Positions 1 through 8,525 of a DNA stretch of 40,555 nt are shown here, piece by piece. The stretch covers positions 1-40,555 of the forward strand of contig NZ_JAEUOI010000082.1 of NCBI RefSeq assembly GCF_016790145.1, read 5' to 3'. Each line of letters begins with the position of its first letter. Within the stretch, counting starts at the first letter, position 1. Origin of the DNA: Propionivibrio sp. GTDB lineage: Bacteria > Pseudomonadota > Gammaproteobacteria > Burkholderiales > Rhodocyclaceae. Position numbers and translations under genes: made by a program. The notes under the pieces are model-generated. The model worked only from the letters and a program-made list of their open reading frames with translations, searched no databases and was not told where the DNA came from.

Positions 1-171
1 AATCAGATGCGTCAGCGCCAGGGCGGCGGGCGTCCAGCGCGCGGCAAAGGCCTCCGGCCCGCTCCATAATAAAAGCAGACCGGCGAGGATGCCGAAAAAA
101 GGCGCCGTCAGGAAGAAGCGTAAGGGAGCGCCGAGGGGTGGTGACTGATCATACGAGAGTAAAGCCTGCAC
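1..171 (-). CDS. Membrane protein, 3'-truncated by window edge (NnrS / oxidase subunit I-like)
   Basis: The first 57 codons of a minus-strand gene run off the window. The chosen GTG start (169-171) lies just after an in-frame TGA (178-180). The translation begins MQALLSYDQSPPL and continues with a hydrophobic helix (FFLTAPFFGILAGLLLLW) and then an amphipathic ALALTHLI segment, as in multi-spanning heme-copper-like or NnrS-like membrane proteins. It is the third gene of the hemerythrin-DUF2249 operon, so a role in NO or oxygen stress, or in anaerobic respiration, is inferred from context. Only one complete transmembrane segment is visible, so the family assignment is tentative. Confidence 0.55.
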   Translation of the reverse strand, partial: MQALLSYDQSPPLGAPLRFFLTAPFFGILAGLLLLWSGPEAFAARWTPAALALTHLI

Positions 172-224
172 CTGCGCTCAGACTCCGCCGCAACGCGGGC
201 ATGAAAGCCATGGGGACCATCGCA

Positions 225-461
225 TCAGGACGTCCTGTGCCAGATCAGGACCTCAACCGAGCCATCCGGCAGACGCTCGGTCTGCCAGGAGAAACCGTTC
301 AGTTCCAGCGCCCGGTAGAGCGGAATCGGCTCGCGTCCAACAATAAGCAGAATTTTCTGGCCCGGCTTGATCGTGTCCAGCGCCTCCATGGTATGTACAA
401 ATGGCTCAGGCGGCTCCATGCAGCGGCCATCGATCACCCGCTCAGCCCTGGCTTGATTCAT
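225..461 (-). CDS. DUF2249 domain protein
   Basis: A 78-aa protein in which nearly all residues form a DUF2249 domain. The typical features are a P-G-Q-K-I-L-L-I strand, REPIPLYRALELNGFSW, and the closing V-E-V-L-I-W-H-R strand. DUF2249 proteins are small TusA-like folds that repeatedly occur next to hemerythrins in denitrifying and facultative bacteria; their biochemical role is unknown. The start codon overlaps the hemerythrin stop (TAATG at 459-463), which indicates translational coupling. The stop overlaps the ATG of a 15-codon in-frame leader in front of the membrane gene. Confidence 0.85.
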   Translation of the reverse strand: MNQARAERVIDGRCMEPPEPFVHTMEALDTIKPGQKILLIVGREPIPLYRALELNGFSWQTERLPDGSVEVLIWHRTS

Positions 462-916
462 TACATCAGCTCCCTCATATTGATCCCGCTCTCAAGTTGC
501 GGTAACAGTTCTGCGAGTTGAAGGGCCAGATGCTGGTCGCACATCGCATAAAGCATATTCTCCTCCTTCATGTTGTGCTGCTGCGTCATGATCAACAAGG
601 TTTCGGCATTTCCCGAATAGTCGTCCGCGTCGCGCGCGGCAAGTGCGATTTCAGCCACAGCCAGCAACGCGCGCATCTGCGCATGCTCGGCACGCATGAC
701 CTGAGTCGGCCCCATGTTGATGCCGGTCTGAGCCTCAAAGGCGGGGAACAGGATGGATTCTTCGAGCGCAAAATGCTGCAACATGGCATCGCGAAAATGG
801 TTGAATGCTGAATCGGCCTCAGACCAGGCACTGCGGGCAAGGGCCTGCTCGACTGCAACAAAATAGTCATCGCACTGCCGATGCTTGCCGGTCATCAGGT
901 TCCGGATACTTTCCAT
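461..916 (-). CDS. Hemerythrin HHE-domain protein
   Basis: A 151-aa four-helix hemerythrin-type protein. The di-iron ligand set is visible: His12, His48-x3-Glu52, His78, and His114 followed by Glu118/Glu119. Such proteins bind O2 or NO or act in di-iron repair; the specific role is not readable from the sequence. A good ribosome binding site (GAGGTG) precedes the ATG at 914-916. It is the first gene of a minus-strand operon with DUF2249 and a membrane protein. An FNR-like box lies about 57 nt upstream of the start, which fits induction under low oxygen or nitrosative conditions. Confidence 0.9.
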   Translation of the reverse strand: MESIRNLMTGKHRQCDDYFVAVEQALARSAWSEADSAFNHFRDAMLQHFALEESILFPAFEAQTGINMGPTQVMRAEHAQMRALLAVAEIALAARDADDYSGNAETLLIMTQQHNMKEENMLYAMCDQHLALQLAELLPQLESGINMRELM

Positions 917-972
917 GGCTCACCTCAGCGAAAAACAAAGACAAATTCTCCGGCAACTGCGGGCATCTCGTA

Positions 973-986
973 TTGACGAAGATCAA
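973..986. promoter_or_regulatory. FNR/Dnr-type operator
   Basis: The 14-mer TTGACGAAGATCAA matches the FNR/ANR/DNR consensus TTGAT-N4-ATCAA with one mismatch. It lies in the divergent gap between the hemerythrin operon (start 916) and the universal stress gene (start 1139). The distance suits activation of the hemerythrin operon; the stress gene might share it. Confidence 0.6.
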
Positions 987-1138
987 AACGAAAGAAAAAA
1001 GGGGGGATTTCAACGCGCACCGCAGCTTACCCCTTCCCCAGTCAGGCCACGCCACGCCAATTCTCATCATTCCTTTGTCCTTCAGCCCATTTTCGGTCTA
1101 TATTGGAAGTACGATCTTAACAAGGAATAGGTGACATC

Positions 1139-1582
1139 ATGTTCAAGCGCATTCTTGTTCCCACCGACGGTTCTCAACTCTCCCAGGATACGGCCCGCCG
1201 CGCGGTTTCTTTCGCCAAGGAAGCTGGAGCGAGCATTACCGCCTTCTACGCCAAACCGGAATATCCGGTCACCTATTATGGTGAAGGTGCCCTGATCGAT
1301 TCGACGACACCTGAACAATTTGCCGAACTTGCCGAACAGCAGGCGCAACAGGTTATCAGCTTTGTCGATAATCTCTGTCAGGAAGCGGGTGTGGTCTGCA
1401 ACAAAATGACCCTGACCTGCGACGTGCCCTATGAAGCCATCATCGAAGCCGCAACCCAGAGCGGCTGTGACCTGATTTTCATGGCTTCGCATGGCCGGCG
1501 CGGCTTCAGTGGCCTGTTGCTTGGCAGCGAAACCAACAAGGTTCTCACACACTCGAAAATACCGGTGCTGGTCTACCGTTGA
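1139..1582 (+). CDS. Universal stress protein (UspA family)
   Basis: A 147-aa single-domain Usp. It opens with the family signature FKRILVPTDGSQLS and ends with the nucleotide-binding C-terminal segment (HGRRGFSGLLLGSETNKVL then SKIPVLVYR). The glycine loop is present but has 6 instead of the usual 9 residues between its second glycine and GS, a variant also found in other betaproteobacterial Usps as far as I recall. The gene is monocistronic, convergent with the downstream glycosylase and divergent from the hemerythrin operon. A possible -10 TATATT lies at 1099-1104. Confidence 0.9.
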   Translation: MFKRILVPTDGSQLSQDTARRAVSFAKEAGASITAFYAKPEYPVTYYGEGALIDSTTPEQFAELAEQQAQQVISFVDNLCQEAGVVCNKMTLTCDVPYEAIIEAATQSGCDLIFMASHGRRGFSGLLLGSETNKVLTHSKIPVLVYR

Positions 1583-1598
1583 GTTCTTGACCAGCCGA

Positions 1599-2216
1599 TC
1601 AGTATTCAACCGGCAGCGGATCGAGGCTGCGCCAGAGATACCAGGTTGCCACCGAGCGCCACGGGCGCCAGCGCTCGCCATGACCGACCAGTGCTCCTCT
1701 GGGCGGTCGCTGGCCGGAAAAGTAATGCAGCGCAACAGCCTTCTGCAGACCGATGTCGTCGAGCGGAAAAACGTCGGGGCGCAACTGGTTGAAGATCAGA
1801 AACATCTCGGCTGTCCATACGCCGATTCCGCGCACCGCCGTCAGCTCGGCAATGATTTCCGCATCGCTCATCGACGACCAGCGCTCGAGGTGAATCTGCC
1901 CTGAGTTGAAGTGCCGTGCCAGGTCGCCAAGGTACTCCGCCTTGCGCGCCGAAAGGCCACAGGCGCGCAAGCTGTCTGTTGCGCTGGCCAGCACGCTGTC
2001 TGGCGCCATCACCGGCAACGCCGCAATCAGGCGTGACCAGACGCTGTCGGCGGCCTTCACCGAGATCTGTTGACCAACGATCGAGCGTGCCAGCGTAACG
2101 AAAGGGTCGCCGCGTGAAACCAGCGACGCGCTGGCAAAACGTTCGACGAGGCCAGCCATCACCGGATCACCCTGCGCCAACTCGGAAGACGCTTGTTGCC
2201 AATAATCAGGAATCAT
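1599..2216 (-). CDS. DNA-3-methyladenine glycosylase (AlkA-like, HhH-GPD)
   Basis: A 205-aa base-excision repair glycosylase that removes alkylated purines. The HhH-GPD core is clear: GQQISVKAA at 48-56, the helix-hairpin-helix LTAVRGIGVWTA at 125-136, and the catalytic Asp in PLDDIGLQ at 151-158 (Asp154 by analogy with AlkA Asp238). It lacks the AlkA N-terminal Ada-like part and the C-terminal iron-sulfur loop of the Nth/MutY branch, so it belongs to the short DNA-3-methyladenine glycosylase group. It stands alone, convergent with the Usp gene. Confidence 0.88.
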   Translation of the reverse strand: MIPDYWQQASSELAQGDPVMAGLVERFASASLVSRGDPFVTLARSIVGQQISVKAADSVWSRLIAALPVMAPDSVLASATDSLRACGLSARKAEYLGDLARHFNSGQIHLERWSSMSDAEIIAELTAVRGIGVWTAEMFLIFNQLRPDVFPLDDIGLQKAVALHYFSGQRPPRGALVGHGERWRPWRSVATWYLWRSLDPLPVEY

Positions 2217-2319
2217 GAGCTTATTCTAAGTCAGCCAATAAACAAACCGAAAATACTTATTTCCAACGCCCACTTTATTGTCTAGTCTTAATATGCACTC
2301 ACAATAACAGAGAACAACC

Positions 2320-4017
2320 ATGGGCAATAAAGTCTGGCTTGACAGCTATCCGTCGGGTATGCCCGCCGAAATTGGCGCAAGCCCTTTTTCCTCACTGCCC
2401 GATCTGCTTGAAGACACGATCCGCAGGTTCGGCGACAAACCGGCTTTTCACAATCTCGGCCACAGTATCAGTTTTAACGAACTGGATCGTCTTTCGCGCG
2501 ATTTTGCGGCCTTCCTGCACGGACTCCGGGGTATCGCGCACGGCGACCGGATCGCCATCATGCTACCCAATCTGTTGCAATACCCGGTGGTGCTGTTCGG
2601 CATCCTGCGCGCCGGCCTGACGGTGGTTAACGTCAATCCGCTGTACACCGCTCGCGAACTGGAAGCCCAGTTGAAGGACTCGGGAGCCAAAGCCATCATC
2701 ATTCTCGAGAATTTTGCCCGTATTCTGCAGGAGGTCCTGCCCAATACGCCGCTTGAACACGTCATCAGCACGCAAATCGGCGACCTGCTGCCCGTACCAA
2801 AACGTTGGATTGTCAATTTCGTCGTCAAACGGGTAAAGAAAATGGTGCCGGAATGGCACATTGACGACGCCGTGCCCTTGCTCACCGCGCTCAAACGCGG
2901 TGCGGCGAGCGAATTCAGACCATTCAAAACTGGGCGGGCAGACATCGCCTTCCTGCAATACACCGGCGGCACCACCGGCGTTGCCAAGGGCGCCATGCTG
3001 ACCCACCATAACATGCTCGCCAATCTGGAACAAACCAGTCTGTGGATCTCCGGCAGCTTCAAGGAAGGCCGTGAAATTGCCATTGCGCCCTTGCCGATGT
3101 ACCACATCTTCTGCCTGACTTCGACGCTGGCTTTCATGAAGTGGGGCAGCCTGACGGTGCTGATCACCAATCCGCGCGACCTGCCGGCCTTCGTCGAAGA
3201 ACTCGGCCACTGGAAGTTCAGCGTGCTCACCGGTGTCAATACACTGTTCAACGGTCTGATGAATACCCCCGGTTTCGATCGTCTCGACTTTTCGGCGCTG
3301 AAAGTGGTGGTCGGCGGTGGCGCATCGGTACAGAAACCGGTCGCCGAGCGCTGGCAGAAAATCACCGGAACCTTCCTCACGGAAGCATATGGACTGACGG
3401 AAACTTCTCCGGGCGTCTGCTGCACGCTTCTCGGTACGCCCTGGAACGGCACCGTCGGCCTGCCCGTCTCCTCGACCGAAGTCTCGATCCGCGATGAAGC
3501 CTTCAACGAGTTGCCCTTATGGAATGGCGAAGGCGATATCGCCAGGCACACTGGCGAGATCTGTGTTTTCGGACCGCAGGTGATGCGCGGCTACTGGAAC
3601 AATGCCGAAGAAACGGCGAAGATCATTGAACGCGGCTGGCTGAAAACCGGCGATGTCGGTCACATGGATGATAAAGGTTACATCACCATCACCGACCGCA
3701 AGAAGGACATGATTCTGGTGTCGGGTTTCAATGTCTACCCGAACGAGATTGAAAGCATTGTGATGATGCATCCGGGTGTGGCCGAATGCGCGGTAATCGG
3801 TGTGCCCGACAAAAGGTCAGGCGAGGCGGTCAAACTGATCATCGTGAAGAAAGACCCGACGCTGAACAAGGAGGACGTCATCAACTACTGCAAGACGCAA
3901 CTCACCGGCTACAAGCGACCACTGCATATCGACTTCCGCGATAGCTTGCCAAAAACTCCCGTCGGCAAGATCCTGCGCCGCGAACTGCGCGACGAGAACC
4001 AGCAGGCAGCCGGTTGA
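2320..4017 (+). CDS. fadD: Long-chain fatty acid--CoA ligase
   Basis: A 565-aa acyl-adenylate-forming enzyme that activates free fatty acids to acyl-CoA for beta-oxidation or lipid synthesis. The ATP-binding loop YTGGTTGVAKGA lies near residues 213-224, the A5 motif near EAYGLTETSP, and the hinge and C-terminal lid motifs GWLKTGDVGHMDDKGY and DRKKDMILVSGFNVYPNEIE follow. The catalytic Lys is near the end (PKTPVGKILRRELR). Length and order match proteobacterial FadD. The start MGNKVWLDSYP is typical of the family. No operon partner. Confidence 0.93.
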   Translation: MGNKVWLDSYPSGMPAEIGASPFSSLPDLLEDTIRRFGDKPAFHNLGHSISFNELDRLSRDFAAFLHGLRGIAHGDRIAIMLPNLLQYPVVLFGILRAGLTVVNVNPLYTARELEAQLKDSGAKAIIILENFARILQEVLPNTPLEHVISTQIGDLLPVPKRWIVNFVVKRVKKMVPEWHIDDAVPLLTALKRGAASEFRPFKTGRADIAFLQYTGGTTGVAKGAMLTHHNMLANLEQTSLWISGSFKEGREIAIAPLPMYHIFCLTSTLAFMKWGSLTVLITNPRDLPAFVEELGHWKFSVLTGVNTLFNGLMNTPGFDRLDFSALKVVVGGGASVQKPVAERWQKITGTFLTEAYGLTETSPGVCCTLLGTPWNGTVGLPVSSTEVSIRDEAFNELPLWNGEGDIARHTGEICVFGPQVMRGYWNNAEETAKIIERGWLKTGDVGHMDDKGYITITDRKKDMILVSGFNVYPNEIESIVMMHPGVAECAVIGVPDKRSGEAVKLIIVKKDPTLNKEDVINYCKTQLTGYKRPLHIDFRDSLPKTPVGKILRRELRDENQQAAG

Positions 4018-4269
4018 GAAGGCAAGGTTTAAAACTTCACTACCCAATCACGAAGAACACCAGAATGGCGTAAAACTAGCCACTTCGCGGCATTTTCCAG
4101 CGTACGACTTCAGGCTTCGATTGAGTTGTCTCAAATACCCTCTGTCTGAACTACCTCTTCGTCTGCGCCTGGCGATCTGGGTTAGAATTACGCATGATGT
4201 TATCCAGTCAGCATCGCAAGAACAAAACCAGTAGCGCCGTTAAAAATCAACGCCAAGAGTTCCGCTGCC
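4018..4269. other. Intergenic gap fadD / HDOD gene
   Basis: About 250 bases with no supported gene. No strong terminator hairpin follows fadD. The stretch presumably holds the promoter of the downstream HDOD gene, but I cannot assign clear -35/-10 boxes. Confidence 0.4.
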
Positions 4270-5487
4270 ATGCCACAACCTTACTTTTTCATTCGTCCGA
4301 TGCTGGCTGCCGACCGAAGCTGGGCAGCGCTTGACTGGCAGTCTGGTGCTCTCTTTAGCAACGATTGCACCGATCTTGAGCGCTGTTTTACCGAAGCGGC
4401 CGCTGCCCCTCTGGCCAGGCTGTTGCCGATGGTTGTGCCGATCAACCCGGAATGTATCGAACAGAGTGGATTTGTTGCTGAATTTGATGCCAAACAGGTC
4501 GTTTTCGTACTTCCTGCAGCCACTCTTGAAAATACTCAAACCCTGACACGCTGCAAGCAGCTTCGTTCCCAGGGTAATCGCTTCGGCCTGCACATCAACC
4601 GTGACGACCTTCTGCGGCAGGTACCGGTTGCTGCATTTGATTGTCTGTGGCTTGACGCCGCATTCGCCCGCCAGCATCTCCCGGCAATCGACCTGATCTA
4701 TGCCAATGATGCCGGTTTCCGGAAGATCGCGACGAAGGTCGGATCGCATGAAATGTTCGGCTGGCTGACTGAGAAAAAGTTTGACTGGTGTGACAGCCAT
4801 TTTCTGACGGTGCGCAACCCTCTTGCCGGCCCGGAACCCGACCTCACGCGCCTCAAGTTGCTCAAACTGTTGAACCTCGTCAGACAGGATGGCGACACAC
4901 GCGAGATTGAGGGAATCTTTCGCGAAGAGCCCAAGCTGTCCTACAACCTGCTGCGTCTGGTCAATTCGGTTGCAGTTGGTGCTAGAACCAGGATCAGCAA
5001 CTTTTCCCAGGCGATCGCCATACTCGGTCGTCGCCAGTTGCAGCGCTGGCTGCAGTTGCTGATTTATGCCGACAATCTGGCCAGTGGCAATGCACCCAAC
5101 CCCCTGATGCAACTTGCCGCAGCGCGCGGCCGCCTGATGGAACTGCTGAGTGCGACCATCGAGCCAGAACCCGACATTCCTGACCTGAGCGACAACGCGT
5201 TCATGACCGGGCTGTTTTCCCTGCTTGACGTTCTGATCAATTTGCCGATGAAAGAGATTCTCAAGGAACTGCCCTTGCAGCCTGAGGTGGTGGACGCCTT
5301 GAACTCTACCGCCGACGACGGCATTCTCGGTCAGTTGCTTTCAGCAATCATTGCCGGTGAATCCGGTAGTTTTTCGGATGCAGAAGCGATATTTTCTGGC
5401 CTGGGGATCAGCCCGGCAATACACGCAAAATCACAGGTGACTGCCCTCTACTGGGCCGCCCGCATCAACATCGATAATCACGACTGA
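4270..5487 (+). CDS. Degenerate EAL / HDOD signalling protein
   Basis: A 405-aa protein with the layout of YuxH-type EAL-HDOD regulators. Residues 1 to about 185 resemble an EAL barrel but start without the E-x-L signature and lack its acidic metal ligands, so c-di-GMP hydrolysis is unlikely. Residues of about 195-390 form an HDOD domain (LLKLLNLVRQDGDTREIEGIF, YNLLRLVNS, AIAILGRRQLQRWLQLL), a non-catalytic HD relative used as an interaction module. The role is probably signal transduction through protein contact. Monocistronic. Confidence 0.8.
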   Translation: MPQPYFFIRPMLAADRSWAALDWQSGALFSNDCTDLERCFTEAAAAPLARLLPMVVPINPECIEQSGFVAEFDAKQVVFVLPAATLENTQTLTRCKQLRSQGNRFGLHINRDDLLRQVPVAAFDCLWLDAAFARQHLPAIDLIYANDAGFRKIATKVGSHEMFGWLTEKKFDWCDSHFLTVRNPLAGPEPDLTRLKLLKLLNLVRQDGDTREIEGIFREEPKLSYNLLRLVNSVAVGARTRISNFSQAIAILGRRQLQRWLQLLIYADNLASGNAPNPLMQLAAARGRLMELLSATIEPEPDIPDLSDNAFMTGLFSLLDVLINLPMKEILKELPLQPEVVDALNSTADDGILGQLLSAIIAGESGSFSDAEAIFSGLGISPAIHAKSQVTALYWAARINIDNHD

Positions 5488-5545
5488 TCTTATCGCGGCT
5501 CAGAACACTGAACGGCAAGCGCTGACAGCGCTAGCGCCAGAACAA

Positions 5546-5911
5546 TCAGCGCAGGCGCTTCAAATGGCTACCGCAGCCGGCCCGGCAATCGCTTGCACCA
5601 AAACCTTTCACAGGGATTTCACCGGCGACTTGCTGATTGACGACGCATTCCGCAGCACCATGACGGCGCACCTCGCACACGCGGACACCCGGCGCGGCAA
5701 GCAGATAGTCGATATGCCAGTGCAATTTCTTTGCCCTTGCCAGATGACGACTCACCCGCGCCTCCAGATTGCGCAGCGCACTTCCGGTATAGGCGTAGAG
5801 TCCGGCTGGAAAGTCAAAGGTGCCCAGGCGGCCGACACACACACGTACCGGCGCTGCCACCTCGATCAGCAACTGGTAGGTTTGCGCTGTAGAAGGCCGA
5901 TCAGCCGCCAC
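5546..5911 (-). CDS. DUF123 GIY-YIG-family protein
   Basis: A 121-aa protein from a GTG start at 5909-5911 that overlaps the 3' end of the upstream hydrolase by 11 nt. The reading frame is open further upstream, but there it only shadows the hydrolase. Motifs fit DUF123, a GIY-YIG nuclease relative: GLYAYTGSA at 37-45, RVSRHLARAKKLHWHIDYLL, and the closing GFGASDCRAGCGSHL. Members are small predicted nucleases of unknown substrate, sometimes fused to endonuclease III in archaea. Translation is probably coupled to the upstream gene. Confidence 0.8.
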   Translation of the reverse strand: MAADRPSTAQTYQLLIEVAAPVRVCVGRLGTFDFPAGLYAYTGSALRNLEARVSRHLARAKKLHWHIDYLLAAPGVRVCEVRRHGAAECVVNQQVAGEIPVKGFGASDCRAGCGSHLKRLR

Positions 5912-6539
5912 AAAATGGATTGCTGCGGCGTTCGGTGCCGAAGCTCGACATCGGCCCGTGGCCGGGAATGAAGGCAACATCGTCGCCAAGCGGCCACAGT
6001 CGTCCACGGATTGAGGCAATCAGCGTATCGAAATCACCCTTCGGAAAATCCGTACGACCGATCGAACCCTGAAACAGAACGTCACCGACGATTGCCAGAC
6101 GATCGCGCGCATTGAAGAAGACCAGGTGTCCGGGCGTATGCCCGGGACAGTGCAACACATCCATTTCGACATTACCAAAACGCACGCTATCGCCCTGTTC
6201 CAGCCAGCGATCCGGCGAAAAAGCGCGTACGCCAGGAAAGCCGAACATCCTGCTTTGCTGCGGCATGCCGTCAATCCAGAACTGATCTTCACGCTGCGGG
6301 CCTTCAATCGGCAAGGAGAGCTGATCGGCCAGTTCAGCAACGGCGCCGGCGTGGTCGATATGCCCATGCGTTACCAGGATCTTCTCCAGCACCACCCCGT
6401 TTTTTTTCACCGCCGCCAGTATGCGCGGGACGTCACCGCCCGGATCAACCACTGCCGCACGCTGCGTTTCATCACACCACAGGAGGCTACAGTTCTGCTC
6501 AAACGGCGTAACCGGTATGATCTGGAATTTCATTGACAT
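5901..6539 (-). CDS. MBL-fold hydrolase, glyoxalase II-like
   Basis: A 212-aa metallo-beta-lactamase fold enzyme of the YcbL/type II glyoxalase group. The metal motif T-H58-G-H60-I-D62-H63 is intact, followed by CPGHTPGH, a GDVLFQGSIGRTDFP segment and the late GHGPMSSFGTERRSNPF signature. The start at 6539 (MSMKFQIIPVTPF) fits the family N-terminus; a longer open frame upstream adds only non-homologous residues. It likely hydrolyses a glutathione or other thioester. It overlaps the downstream DUF123 gene. Confidence 0.87.
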   Translation of the reverse strand: MSMKFQIIPVTPFEQNCSLLWCDETQRAAVVDPGGDVPRILAAVKKNGVVLEKILVTHGHIDHAGAVAELADQLSLPIEGPQREDQFWIDGMPQQSRMFGFPGVRAFSPDRWLEQGDSVRFGNVEMDVLHCPGHTPGHLVFFNARDRLAIVGDVLFQGSIGRTDFPKGDFDTLIASIRGRLWPLGDDVAFIPGHGPMSSFGTERRSNPFCGG

Positions 6540-6910
6540 AATTTTATCGCCTGCTAACCGGAAAAAGCGCAAAGTATAGCAGAGCCGGATTCCGTCTCGC
6601 CCGCTCTGGAGATCGATGAGAGTCGGCAACTCGCTAACCGGAAGGAAAATCACCCCATACGGCGTTTGATCGACAGTAGGTGTTCTCGATCATGCGAGCC
6701 CGATGAACGCGGCGGCGAGGGCAGCCAGTGACGAGAAGCGTCGGACGATATTTTTCGTAGCCGGTAGCATTAAATTACCGTTACGCGGAGAAAGAGCCAC
6801 CTGATATGTTGAGCAATGGGCCTAGCTGCTGCATACTTCGCTTGAGCAGGGTATCAGTCGCCAGACTGGCGTATCTGATCACTGCGAAGCATCTATGCCG
6901 GGAGTACGCA
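6540..6910. other. Intergenic region with possible transposase scar
   Basis: About 370 bases without a supported gene. On the minus strand around 6690-6770 the translation reads KNIVRRFSSLAALAAAFIGLA then stop, which vaguely resembles the C-terminal tail of a DDE transposase. No ends, target duplication or remaining catalytic part is visible, so this is only a weak suggestion of an old insertion. Confidence 0.25.
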
Positions 6911-7306
6911 ATGGTCGTTCGTGTCGTGAGGCTGGGCACTGCGCGTAGCGAGGGTGAAGGTACTCGCATCGGAACGGTGCGTCGCCCGCCAAGGGGCGTA
7001 CCCAAGTCCGAGTTTTCATCACGGAACTGGTACGACGTGTGGTTTCCTACTCTGGCGCCGAGTGTCGAAACCCTGAAATTGGGACTGGCAGCAGAAACCC
7101 CGGCGCAGTGGGCAACATTCGCAAGGACTTACCGGGCCGAGATGTCTGCTCCTGAAGCCAGACATGCTCTTGAGCTGCTCGCCGCGCTTTCGCATCAGAA
7201 CAATTTTTCGGTTGGATGTTACTGCGAGACTGAAGCCCGATGTCATCGCTCGGTCCTGCGCGCACTGCTCACCGAGAAAGGCGCTTCAATCGAGCAGGCC
7301 GGATGA
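6911..7306 (+). CDS. DUF488 family protein
   Basis: A 131-aa protein of unknown function. The start at 6911 (MVVRVVRLGTARSEGEGTR) has a GGGAG ribosome binding site and matches the family N-terminus; the frame stays open upstream without homology. The DUF488 landmarks are RRPPRGVPKSEF, NWYDVWFPTLAPS, and the Cys/His-rich closing motif GCYCETEARCHRSVL. It lies in the same direction as, and 179 nt before, the persulfide dioxygenase-rhodanese gene; a shared transcript is possible. Confidence 0.85.
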   Translation: MVVRVVRLGTARSEGEGTRIGTVRRPPRGVPKSEFSSRNWYDVWFPTLAPSVETLKLGLAAETPAQWATFARTYRAEMSAPEARHALELLAALSHQNNFSVGCYCETEARCHRSVLRALLTEKGASIEQAG

Positions 7307-7484
7307 TGAAGCGAATGACGCCCAACCCTGCCGGGAAGGTGAACAGGCCGCTGCAACGCGGTTTTATATTCGCTCGTGCCCAGTCCTGGACGAGCCCAGG
7401 CAGAAGTACGACAGCGGCGAACCGCTGTGAGCTTATCTGCGGCGACCCGAGCCGCCATGCGCCCCGAAGATAAAGGAGAGCGAA

Positions 7485-8525
7485 ATGATCTTCGAGCAAA
7501 TAGTCACAGGCGGATGTCAGTCCTATCTTGTCGGCTGCAGTGAGACTAGCGCGGCGGCGCTGATCGATCCGGAAATCAGCCAGATTGACCATTACATTGC
7601 CCTCGCCGCGCGGGATGGTTTGCGTATCCGCTACCTGATCGATACCCATACTCACGCCGACCATTTCTCGGCGACCAGGCAACTTGCACGGCAACTGGGT
7701 GTGCCGGTGGTGATGCACCAGGCGAGTTCGGCGCCCTTTGTGGACATGCGGATCGGTGATGGCGAGATGATCATCGTCGGGAAGTTGCGTTTTCAGGCGA
7801 TCCACACGCCTGGCCACACGCGCGATTCATTGTGCCTGCGGGTCGAAGACCGGCTGTTCACTGGCGATACACTGCTGATCGGTGCGACTGGCCGTACCGA
7901 CTTGCCGAGCGGCGACCCGGAGGCGCTTTATGACAGCCTGTTCAATCGCATTCTGCGCCTTGACCCTGATCTCAAGGTTTTCCCGGCGCACGACTACAAG
8001 GGTCGCCAGAGTTCGACGATCGGGCAGGAGATCGCCACCAATCCACGTTTGCAGAAGCGCGAACGAGCCGAATTCGTCGAGATGATGTGCAATCTCAATC
8101 TCTCCATGCCAACGCATGTCACCGAGGCGCTGCGCACCAACATGAGCGGTGGAAAATCGGTCGCGCAGTTGCTCGCCGAGGCCGCTGCTTGCGTGCCGTT
8201 CATGTCGCTCGAAGTGCTCAAGTCACACATTGAGGCCACGCAGGACGACTTGATCGTGCTTGACGTGCGCGAGCGCGACGCTTATGAATCAGGCCATATT
8301 CCCGGAGCATGGGTGCTTCCCCGCGGCCAACTGGAATTGCGGGTCAACCAGGAGTTGCCTGACCCGACCCGACGCATCCTCACCTGTTGCGAACTAGGCT
8401 ATGTATCGACGCTGGCCGCGTCTACCTTGCGCGAGATGGGCTTCCTGCACACGGTGGCACTCGACGGCGGGATGAAAGCCTGGCGCGAGGCAGGCTATCC
8501 GGTCAAAGCGGGGCGCGAACCGTAA
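7485..8525 (+). CDS. Persulfide dioxygenase-rhodanese fusion
   Basis: A 346-aa two-domain sulfur enzyme. Residues 1 to about 205 form an ETHE1-like metallo-beta-lactamase domain with iron ligands in THTHADH (His55, His57, Asp59, His60), His111, Asp128 and His169, expected to oxidise glutathione persulfide to sulfite. Residues of about 241-340 form a rhodanese domain with candidate active Cys301/Cys302 in TCCELGYVS. The loop has Glu and Val where classical rhodaneses often carry Arg. A strong AAAGGAGAGCGAA ribosome binding site precedes the ATG. The role is sulfide/persulfide detoxification in the cytoplasm. Confidence 0.87.
   Translation: MIFEQIVTGGCQSYLVGCSETSAAALIDPEISQIDHYIALAARDGLRIRYLIDTHTHADHFSATRQLARQLGVPVVMHQASSAPFVDMRIGDGEMIIVGKLRFQAIHTPGHTRDSLCLRVEDRLFTGDTLLIGATGRTDLPSGDPEALYDSLFNRILRLDPDLKVFPAHDYKGRQSSTIGQEIATNPRLQKRERAEFVEMMCNLNLSMPTHVTEALRTNMSGGKSVAQLLAEAAACVPFMSLEVLKSHIEATQDDLIVLDVRERDAYESGHIPGAWVLPRGQLELRVNQELPDPTRRILTCCELGYVSTLAASTLREMGFLHTVALDGGMKAWREAGYPVKAGREP

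Noticed and set aside
178-180. TGA as a possible selenocysteine or read-through codon
   Set aside because: No selenocysteine insertion structure is apparent, and a GTG start just downstream explains the membrane gene.
2448-3551. 367-codon minus-strand frame inside fadD
   Set aside because: Antisense shadow of a clear enzyme gene.
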